Assembly: GCA_947652605.1 (NCBI GenBank)
Contig: OX393578.1
Location: forward strand, 55,559,415 to 55,623,414
DNA length: 64,000 nt
From: Elmis aenea
Taxonomy: Eukaryota > Arthropoda > Insecta > Coleoptera > Elmidae
Direction: 5' to 3'
Shown: positions 42,501-54,500 of the stretch, piece after piece
How positions within the stretch are numbered: position 1 is the stretch's first letter
Layout of the letters: every line of letters begins with the position of its first letter
Position numbers and translations under genes: made by a program
Notes under the pieces: model-generated
Databases searched by the model: none
Seen by the model: only the letters and a program-made list of their open reading frames with translations
What the model was told of the DNA's origin: nothing

Positions 42501-45500
42501 ATCAAAAACCTGTTTACGGTAATGAATTTCTCTCGAAAAAGAAATCGAGACTACGTACTTAGTTTTTTTCTATCTTGGATAATAAACGAGATACTCTGTA
42601 TGGGCATCGAAAATGGGCCACCCTGTACGTATTGAAATTTGTATCCAAACAAATGTATTTAATAATTAATTATAAATAAGTAGAAGATTAAAAATAGCCA
42701 AGTAAATATATGTATATTCACAGTCATTTAATTAATTAAGTACATATTAATAATACAAATTTTGGATAATATAATAATAATGCAGTTTATGCTGCATGCG
42801 TATAATGTCTAAAATTTATTCAACACAATAATCTTTAAAAAATTTAGTGATACGTGTGCAGTCTAACTTCAGCTTATATCACTTATAATTTAACAACGAA
42901 ACTTACTTGGTTAATTAATCTGTCTTCAATTTTCACACTGGACAAAAAATAAAGAAATTGTATTGGTAGCCTGTAGCCTCCCCAAATGCTGTCAACAGTC
43001 TCAGCAGACATCGACCGTACACCCTAGGGTTTTTTATTTATGCGCTGACGTAAACAGTCACTAAAAATAACACCAACACCCGGCATTTTCTTATTAAGTT
43101 GGTAAAATAAAGCTGATTATATAGTAGTAGAAAAATTCATTTAGATTTGGAAATGATTTGGTGTTAACGCCACCGACATCGGCCCTTGAACCCATCGGCC
43201 CACCGGGCATTTGCCCGGTTGCCCGGCGGGCCAGTCCGCCCCTGGGTTAACACTTGTAAACCAATATTTATAGTTTCTACTGTTTTTTCAATTTTATGAC
43301 CGTAAGCGTATAAGAGCGTATCATCTGCAAATAATTTGACTTTACATTCGCCTACTTGGTCCTTTATGCCGTTGATATCTTATCTATACATATATAAAAA
43401 TTAATGTATGTTTGTTTGTCCTTTATGCATTCCTATACCATTCATCCGATCCTGACCAAATTTGGCACAGACAATCTATAGGACTATGGGAAGAAGATAG
43501 GCTATATAAGAATTCCCAAAAGTTCCAAAAATTCCCAAAAGAACCAAAATTCCCAAAAGATCCAAATATCACAAAAGTTTCAAAATTTTCAATAGATACA
43601 GAAATTCTCAATAGATACAAAAATTCCCAATAGATCCAAAATTTTCAATAGATCAAAAACGCCCACCGGGCGCGAGCGCGAAGCGCGAGTAGTCTGTGAT
43701 TGATAAAAAAATTCACCGAGCGAAGCCGGGTCACTACGCTAGTATATAATAAATAATAAAGGGCCGAGTACGCTCCCTTGCGGAATTCCATGTACATTTG
43801 GTGTTTGTTTTGATGTGTTATTATTGTATTTGGTTATTAGATAATTATTAAATAATTAATGAACCAATCAGGTACGACACCCCCTACTCCATAGTGTTTA
43901 AGTTTCTTGAGTAAAATTTTTCTTTTTATCGTTTCGAATGCTCTTTTAAAGTCTATAAATAATGCTACAATACTTTCATTATTATTTCGCATGAATGTTT
44001 TTTTCTGAAACCTGACTGCCTGCTAAATAATAAATTGTTGGTTTCAAAATATGTAAGCAATTGTTCATGTATAACTGTTTCCAGTATTCTTTCTGTAATT
44101 GGCAATATATTTATACCTCTAAATTCTTCTGGTCGTACGGTTCCTTTTATTTTGGGGATTGGTATTACCATACTAATTTTTAGTCGCTTAGGTACTGTTC
44201 CCGTACTTAGAGAAGTGTTTATAATATTTAGTAATGGAGTAGCTATTACTGGAAATAAGCTTTTAATAACCCTTGCATTTATTGAGTGAGTACCGTTTTT
44301 ATTCTTTAGGTTCATGACAATCTTTTTCAGTTGCTCGTGAGTGATCATCGTAAACTCGTCAAGAGTAGAACTAATTATGTTACAATTATGATGTTTCCAC
44401 CCCCTACTTGGTTTTATATTTATTATCTCCTCTAAGCTCTGATTAAAGAGAAGGTTGAACTTTTCTGCATCACTTTTAATATGGCACTGAGGGCCCTTGA
44501 AAGTTACTTGATTAGTACCCATATTTTTCTTAACCCCTGTTAATGTTTTAAGTGTTTGCCACATTTTCTTTGAGTTACTCTTATTGCTATCTATTTCATT
44601 TTCAAAATATTTTTTTTTTCTGCTCTCGAAATATTTACAAATTTGTTTCTCTTATTTTTATATTGTTCCCAGTCTTCGTTTGCTTTCGATAACTTAAATG
44701 TTTTATATGCACAATCACGTTCTTTACTCGCGTTAATGACGATTTTATTTACCCATGGACTATTTCTATTCTTAATGTGAACCTCTTTTTCAGGACATAT
44801 TTTGTCCAATGCACTAATAATGTTATCTTCAAATATATTATATAGTTTATTTATATCAAAAGAACAATAATTCCACTGACAGCTAAATAGTTCCTTTGCT
44901 ACATTAAATAATGCCTCATCTGTGAATTTAATAAGTACCTCTAACTTAGCAATTGGATGGATTTATCTAGTCCTACGACTTTTATGAGCCACACAAAGCA
45001 ATACTAAACTTATTTTTAGGGAAGCAAGACTAAGAATACTAAAAGCTAAGAAAATTTCATACGTGCGACAGTATGAAAAAGGGATGATAACGAAACAAGG
45101 CTTGAGAGTCTTAGTACGAGCAGTAGAAGTGGCTATCGACACTGAGGCCGCTCTAATCGAACTAGATGGATTGCATGAGCTTTTCCATCACAAGGTAAAG
45201 ACGAAATACTTTGATAGTTACCTATACAAAACTTGGGATTTTAGGGATTTTTCCATTACCTCCGAAAAAAGTTGTTGGTAGTATCTTTCCATAAGGGCGA
45301 AACAAACATCAAACCACCAAGAAAATATTGGCGAAGTATATGCTACCACGTTATAATGCATCCTGCGTTCAATATATTTATTTATTGTGTTATTCTCCTT
45401 AATACTATATCTACAGGATTTGAGATTGGTTTTAATCCTAAAGCTGATTCAACACTAGGTACAAGTATAAAGGGGATGAACACTGTGTTCTTTGCAATCT

Positions 45501-48500
45501 ATTTATTTGAATTTTTGCTTAAAATTTACGGATATTCTTGGATTTACGTGTTCAAACACGGATTTAGAACTTACTTTAGGTATGTAACTAATTAAAATAT
45601 TTACTTATCAAAACCCCATCTCCTATGTTTTGTTTTGTAGATCGAAATGGAATGTTTTTGATTTCTTTCTACTGGTAGTGGCATTGGTGGACTTGGTTAC
45701 GGATTACATTGATGTGTTCATGGACTCGTTTGATAGAACAGAAAGTACACACAGTACAACCAATATACTAACTAAGGCTGCAAGGATTATAAGAGTAATT
45801 AGATTGATCCGTCTATTACGTTCGTGCGTAGCTTCTTGGCATTCTGGATTAATTAAATTTTGCGATTCGAAAATAGACAAACACTTGGCATACGCTTATG
45901 ATATTGGCAAGGTAATGTTCATTCCACTGTACCTGGTTATTTAGTTTGACTGTCGCACCCTTATAACTTTGTTATTGTAGGAAAAACGCCCTATAAAATT
46001 AAATTTTTTTTATTCGCAAGAAATTCAGTATAGAATTACGTAACAATGTATTTTTCTACAATACTAATTCCGAGATTTTTAGGCTTTCGTTACCGGTGAA
46101 GAAGAAGTGTCCGAAATGTTACTATACATGATAGACAACAAAATAATCCGAGAAGATTGTCGTCTAAGTATGGAAGCCGATCGTCTATGCATCACCAAAG
46201 AACTTGGAATGATACAGAAAGACAGACCTTGGATAGCCGTAACAGTTAAAACGCGCCAAGCCATAAGAGCGACGTTAAACTCCATGGCACATTCCATAAC
46301 TGAACTTAAAGAATCTGGTAAGAAGGCTACGAAACAATTTATGCAACAATAATTAAATTTTTTGTATATTTCAATAATTTCCTCCTCAAACAAATACTTA
46401 CCACCTCACAAATTTCTCAAGTCTAAAAAATAACCAAAAAAGTCACATATTGACCAATCAGTTGAGTAGTGTGGTAGGCACCTACGCTCTATTACTTTTA
46501 TCTTTAATCCAGCCCAAAACTGGGGAGTTCAAGGTTAAGGTGACCATTTTTTTCCCTGAAGTTTCGGGGACACCAAGCTGGGATTACGAAAAAAAAGGTC
46601 CTCGACTAACTTTCGTGGAATCTATTTTTCCGTTTTCCGTACACACCACAAACCACAACTTTCATTAATAAACAAAATTTAAATTAAAGGGCGGGAATTA
46701 AAACCCGCACATTTTTGCACATCTCAAAAAGATAGGATATGTCCAGGAGAAAGAACGTGTGGTGACCTAGTAGTACTATACTATACCTAGTGTTACTATA
46801 CGATGTTTTGTTGCATGTCTGTACCCACTTTAAAGGTGGGTACAGACAGGCAACAAAACATCGCACCGCAACACCTTCGCGCATAGAATGTCATTATTAA
46901 CATTCTATGCGCGAAGGTGTTGCGGTGCGATGTTTTAATAGTTCAAATTTTGCGTAACATAGTCAACGGTACAGATAATCCTCTCTTTTAATGCGACGAT
47001 TGGACCATGACAGCTAATATACTTCGGATTAGACAACGTGAGAATGTTCACCTAATTTTTGACAGTTTAAAAATACGACATTTGACATTGATAATCTAAG
47101 ATTTTTAAAAACTACAATAAATATGTAAAAACCTGTTTTAAGGTTTGTACTAATTAGCAAATTCGCCTCGCATTGTTAAACATTGGTGTCTGCACGCGTA
47201 ATTTGCAAATATCAGAATATCACGTTTCATAACATGTCCTCCACAATTTTCATGCAGATTCTGTTAGTATTCCTAGTTTTATTTGATTTTCTGTTTGCTG
47301 CCAACCGTGAAAAGCACACCTTAAAAAGAGAGATACATATTTCCATTTCATTCAATCGGCTTCTGTCTCCACTCAAAGAGTGTAGTAGTTAGAGTATGCG
47401 CAATATAATGTTTATTATATATGACTTGCACAAACTCCTCCCCACTCCGGGCCAATAAGTGGTTACCCTGTTACAATGTTGCCAGATCAACAAGTTTGCA
47501 CATAATTTGGCAACAGTGAAAGTACCATACCATAGCTTGCATTTGTTATTTTAAATCTGTAAAAGAAAATTATGAAAATCGGAGACAAGAATAATCCGGG
47601 ATTTGTTTTGTCTTGTTTCAGGGACTGTTCCCGAAAATCGGGGACGAATGGTCACCCTAACGTTAAGCTTAACCTTTAAGAGCTAACGTGCGGTCTCAGA
47701 GACCGACGGAACCGAATTATTCCGATAAATGATAGATGGATTCGAATATCGTGCTCGGTCGTTCAGTAGCTTCATATTATATGTAGATGTTGCTTGTGCC
47801 AAAACGGCAGCAGAAATGCGTGTATAGTTTTTTAACTACATCAAATTTCGGTCTCAGAGACGGACGTTAGCTTTGGTGTAATTAAAGTAAAGGTAATGGA
47901 GCTGCTGGTTTAGTGTTTTATTTTAAGTAATAATTATCCTAATAGTGTAAAAATCAATTACGAACAACAACAAAATTACTTGCAAAGACTTTTTGAAGAA
48001 TTGTTTTAGAGACACTAGGTATGGAGTTACTTAAGCCACATGCAAGACGCAGAGCACTTGCAAAATATCTACCCAGGACGCCTTCAAGAAATTTTTCAAA
48101 TAACACTGAATGTTTCAAATAATAAACAGGCACATGGACGCTGCTTTTACTGCAGTAGTAAAAAAAGTAGAAAAAACAAATATAAGTGCTATATATGCAA
48201 TAAGTTTAGGTGTATGGAACACATAAAAGGCATATTATGTGTAGAATGCTCTGCAAATATATAGTACTTTTTATAGTGAAAAGTTACGTTATACTATAAA
48301 TACTTTTTTGTGCTAAACCTGAATTTTACTTAATTTATAATGTAAATAACCTATTTCAGATGTTTTTTCTTTATTTTTTTAATTTTTTGTTTGTTTTTGT
48401 TTCATTTAAAAAATATGATACGTTTTTGTAAGGGTTTTTTTTACATAGATTTTTTTTTGTAAAAAACGAGCGAAATAATTTTTTTTTAAAATTTAAATTG

Positions 48501-51500
48501 TTTTTATATACAATCTACTATCTGTCTTATAAATTTCAGATTAAAATTATTTAAAAAATATATTTTTTTGTTATATTTTATTTTCGGTCTGTGAGACCGA
48601 CGTTAGCCTTTATGTTCAAATTAAAAACGTTAGCCCTGAAAGGTTAATCTAACTTTCCTTGTTTCCTCAAGCATACTCTGTATAATTTATATCTAAAATA
48701 TAAAAGTCCTTTCTGCTCATACGAAATATGAAAATTTTTGTATTCCACATTTCTATCGAATCCCTAATAATTCTTTTAGAATAGTTCTTGGCTTTATTTA
48801 CCATCTTTATTCATTTGTTTTAAATAATAATGGATTTAAATCGTGTTTTATTCTGCTTTTTTTTAAAATTAGGTTGGGTTGACGATTTAGAGTTATCAAA
48901 ATTGATGGAATCAATGGAGGAACGACTTCAGTTCATACGTTCTCACGTAAAGTCAATAGATCCTAGTCCGCCTGAAGTTATACTAAAAGAAGTGTCATGG
49001 ATGGCGGACGATGAAACAATATTTAAGTTTTTTTACGAAAATGTCGTTACAAAGAAATACGACTCTGGCGATGTCGTGTATATGGACGGAGAAATGCCTA
49101 ACGGGATTTATCTTATAGTAACAGGTAACCGTTTAATTGATTATAGATACAGTGTCCCAATAACTTTCACCAGTACCATGAATTTTTAAGAAAATCATTA
49201 AAAAAACGACACAACCCATCACATGATATAAAGGGTGATTTAAATTCGAGGGCGACTATGGAAATCTCGACTGAAGATAGAAGGTAGGTTTAAATTTGCT
49301 GCTAAATTTTATGTTTATAAATAATATCAAACCAGATTTGAAATATCTTCAACTGTTTTTAAAAATATTTTTAAAAAACTGAAAAAATTACTTTTCGTTT
49401 TTTTTGTGATAATTTTTTATTTAGAATAATTTTTTAATTCTGTAAAACTTTTTACCTGGCCACTTTTTATTTTACTTTTATTGGTACCATACATTTTTTG
49501 CTGTGCTGATTCCGTTTTGTTTAATTATTAAACATATTAATTATTATCTGTTAAACTTTAATAGATACTTTATTTTCATCTACTTGGTTAGCTAGAACTT
49601 CTTTTTTCTGATTTCAAAAATGTATTACATGATTATGTTATTTGCATAAATAACGTATTTATTGCGAAAAAACAAATGTTTTCATTTATTTAACCTATCT
49701 AATAGCTAGATGAAAATCAAGTTTGTCGTCCATAAGAAATTAAAAAGTCAATAGACTACCTATAAAACAAAACGGAATCGGCACAGCAAAAAATTAATGG
49801 CACCATTAAAACTAAAATAAAAAGTGGCCCCGTAAAAGTTTTTACACCTTAAAAAAATATATAAATAAAAAATTATAGCAAAAAAACGAAAGGTAATTTT
49901 TCAGTTTTATTCCATTTTTTTTTTTAATGTAGAATTTATTTAAAATCTGTTTTGATATTATTGATGAGCATAAAATTTAGCAACTTTGCCAAATTTAAAC
50001 CTACCCTCTATCTTCAGTAATAAGCGAGATCCCCATGGTCGCCCTCGAATTTGAATCACCCTGTACAACTTGATTTTCTCACGCGAACAACTTTTTTTAT
50101 GGATTTAGCAAACATTAAATCAGAAATAATAGACCTATAGTTAAAAGTTAGTTTAAAATAACGACCTACGATTGCTTTTCAGGGCTGCTAAAACTGACGT
50201 ACATTCCCAAAAAAGAAACGATATACAGATTAAACGAATATGGTGCTCTGCCTGTGACAGACTACTTAATGTCAACGAGATTCGATGAACAACTTGAAGA
50301 TTATATTGTGTCAGGAAACTGTATTGGAGAACTTGGAGCCCTTACTGGTCGCCCCCACGACTGCACTATTATCGCAGAAACTCCTAGTCAAGTTTATATG
50401 ATTGACAACAACGTACTAAAGCAAGCGATGGAAAAAGAACCGGACAAAATTGTAGGGTAGGTGTGGTTTTAAATCACAAGAAAATTCAATTAAAGTGACG
50501 TGTTCTCAAACAGAATTAGAAACGAGGAGAATTTCTTCTGATTATGTAAAGTCGATATATCCAATTGGCTAGTTCTATGGTGTTTATATTGACGATTCGT
50601 GTGAATTCTTAAACTGTCAAAAATCCAAACATTTTTCAATTGCCGTTACTGTTAGTAGAAATATTAAACAATATTAAAACGATGAATAACAACCACCAAT
50701 GCGTTCAGAAACCGATTAAAAATATTTTTTATGTCTCCAAAGTTTTCGAAAATTGCCATGTGTATAGGTACCTACCCTTAAATTTTTATTTTTCAAAAAT
50801 CTAAGAATTTTGCAATCACCCTTATTGTTTGCAAAAATGTTAAACAATATTTAGGCAATGCATCACAACCAATAGTTCGCCGAGAAACCGATTATAAATA
50901 TTTTTTACAGTTCCCCAAAATTTTCAAAATTAAGCCAAGTGTATATCCATAGATTTATAATTGTCAAAAATTTTGCAAGTGGCTTTATTGTCAGAAATAG
51001 TTTAAAGACATTTTTTTAAATACTTAAAATTGGCAACTGAGATATTATGTATTAATACTGAAAGTGTACAGGGTGGGCAAATTTCGATGTTTTCATAGGG
51101 AATCTCGGTAACTATAATTCCTTGATCTCTTTTTTCGAGAATAAGTTAATGGTGAAAACTAAAATTGGTTATCGTCTTTTGTTTTCGAGTTATCGCCGAT
51201 AACTCGATTTTTCGACTTTTCGTTTTATGACTGTATCTCGCTTATTTATGAAAATAAACAAAAATTATTTTGACGTTCTACAGGCACTTTTTACTTTCGC
51301 CATACGTAGTATGAAGAAAGTATTGTTTGATAAAAATGCTGTGGCGTAGACAATTAAAAAAATATATATTCGAAATTTGTGTTGTGACATAAAGTTTTAT
51401 TTTTTTAAATGTGGAATCACGCGAAAAATGATTTTCCCCATTTCAATACTAACCCTGTATAGTATAGTTTCTTAAATATTGCGAAAAATTTCAGGTGCAA

Positions 51501-54500
51501 AGTTTTTGAAAAAATCTTAAACGGTTCCGGAAAAAAACGCGTAAAACAAGGTCCTTGTAAAAACGGTTTTCCCTATGTTAAACGCCCGTGCAAGTCGCAT
51601 AGATTTAGTTATACAGGATGTTTCGTAAAAAATCGGGAGGTGATTCCTTATCGAAAACTAAGGGGAGTCTTTCATACGAGGACGGTCGCTCACAGGGTTG
51701 AGCGAGGAGAGTCGGCTAGGACTAACCGGCGAGTTATTTAGCCTGTTGTAAAAGAACAGTGGAATATTTGCGTTATAAATATTAAGAAAGTAGAATTGTG
51801 TTGGAGATATTGCCGAAGTTGTTAATAATACGAGGAGTGTTATTTGCTAATAAAATTGGTGTTTATGTTTAATGGCGTGTTATTTTAAGCGGCATTACTA
51901 ATAATTATTATACGCCCGCGACCTGTAAAATAAGATCTTTGCATTACTTCCATTTAAAACAAGGTAAGTTTGTATCATAACTTTTAACGGCGAGGGTAAA
52001 ACTTTTTTTAAAAGTGTAATCAAATTTAATACAAAAATATCTAAAAATAAAGTCAATAATCTATTTTGATATTTGCAACAATAACGGAGATATGACAAAA
52101 AAACACTTTTTTTCCAATTACTTAATAACCGGTAATGATAGAAAATTTTTGATAACTGTTCTGAGATTTTCTCAAAAAACTGCACATTTTTGGTAAGTTA
52201 AACGTTTCCTTATCTTGAATATTAAGCGAGATGCCTATGTAATTCCATCGAATTTGGACCGTTAAAGATTAAATCAGTAATTCTCAACCTGTAGAGCTCG
52301 CCAAATATCGGAAGGGGGTCCCAAAAATTAACGGGAAAACTATTTATTTAAACAACCAGTCCCCAATTTGAAACGGGACGGATTTAAAAACAATTAGAGG
52401 ATCTTTTTTTTTAGTAGCCCCTGCATAGAGAAGGGGCGCAATAAAAAAGGATATGAAATAGAACGGTGTAAGTTCAAAAAAGTTGAGAAATATCGGGTTA
52501 CTTGTTAGATTATTCAAGTGTATCATTTTTTAATATAAATTAGCTATATTAAATTAATAATACTTAATATTTGTTATTTGTAAGAATCCTACTGTAAGAC
52601 TCAAGATTTTTTTATATTACAGATTAGATTGCCGACTTTGGAAGTGCGTCTCACTTAGATTGGCTACAGCAATTTTAATGGACACGCCGGCGTACCAGTC
52701 TGCAACTCAAGAGAAAATACGCACTGCACTGCAACGAGCGTTCGTTCCGAATCTCTGTCGTTATAAAATGTTCACGGTGAACGACATGATGGAGGACGTA
52801 ATCCTTATCGAAGGCGTCGTAGTCGACTTCAGCACCAGGGAATATTACACGGCTCCTTGTTACATTCCCAGGTAATTGCTCGCAAGCTTATCACTGACGG
52901 AGCATTACAAAATAAAAGCAATTGCAGGACCGCGCTGAAACTAATATTACCAAGAAGCAGTCACATGCGTTTCGAAACCACCATTGAAACTAAATTGATG
53001 ATCATTCCGACGAAGGACGTTGATGAATTTGAAATCATGGAACGTGAAGAAGAAATTTCTGAAATGGTAATGCCGAAAATTATTACAAAAAAGCGCCTAC
53101 ATTTTTTATTTGTCTGTAGGTACAGAGATCCAGCATTTCAATGAAATGTCTTCAGCACTCGGCACTTGATCGAGCTGCAAAACAGAAGAGAAGAAAAAGG
53201 CAATTGTTTAATTTAGGCGAGCGAAGAGTGAAGCAAGGTGTACATAATTCCAGTGCCACACCGTCGATGAAGTCTTCAAAAAGTCAAGTTACTTTTGTAA
53301 GTGAAGACATCAAAACATAATTAGAATTACAGTGCTATGCAAATTAATTGGGATAAACAGGATACTTATGAAACAAAAGCATCCTTACAAAATGAACTTA
53401 TTCACTATTTTTCGACTATGACCAACTTTCGCTTTAATTATCTCTTTAAGCCATTAATGTCACTAGTTTTTCAAACATCACTACTACTTCAGGATCCTTA
53501 TCCGCACTTTAATAAGAGAAGGTATTTTTATGTGATTTACCTACACGAGAAAATGAAATGTTAAAAAATGAAAATTGTCAAAGTTTCAAAATATCTAAAA
53601 TAACAGTCCATTAAAAAGTACCTTTAGGAAGTACTAATAAAATTGATCTAATGATTAGGACGAAAAAATTATGAGAGAAAAAAGGAATTCAACATATTCA
53701 TATTTTTTGCTATAACATCTGAAGAATTTTTTACTTTTAAAAATTGATTGTAGCTCCTATCACTCTTGGGAATAATTCATCTAATTTAAGCAAACTGTCT
53801 TTAAACAAATCTCTTATAATAAGCGAGACCCACATGCTTTGCATTTTTATCTTGGACGCAATCTATATTGAGTCTGAAATGTTCTCAACAATTTTTTTCA
53901 ACAAAAATGAATGCAATTAAACTGGACCGTCAAAGCGTTGTAAAGTTTTCCACCAAGGGTAATGGACCAAAATTTATCTATAAAAGAATGGTCGATGCAT
54001 ATGGAAATAAAGCCTCATCTTTATTCCAAGTAAAATTATGGTCTAAGCAGTTCGCCGAGACCGATCCAAAATCAGGTCAGTCAGTTAAGGCTAGAACTGA
54101 TGACACGTTAAAAAAACAACTGGTAAAAAAAACATTTTTTTGGGTCTCCTATGTACTTTCGTGGCTAGGTAAATTACATAAAAACACACTTACAATTCTT
54201 CTAACGCATTTAACTATTGTTGAGCAAATAAACTTTTACTGAACTTGAAATCACCTCTTGTTAGAACACCCATTCATTCATTTATTACGTGGTCGCTGTG
54301 AAAAATATCAATTTAGATTAAAGCGAAATAGTGAATAAGAGCAAAGTAGCACGCGATTGGTGTAGACATGCACAAACCGTTCCACAGCAAGTCTAAATTA
54401 TTCTCAACTAATTTACTCGGCACTGTATTTAATCAAAAAAGTTTCAAGGCATTTTTAAATTCGACTTATATTGAGACAATGCTGTGCAACATTGTTTATG

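Noticed and set aside
48040..48264. Host zinc-finger gene in copy 2 intron 6
   Set aside because: It lies wholly inside a TTAA-flanked piggyBac-type element and matches the transposase C-terminus.
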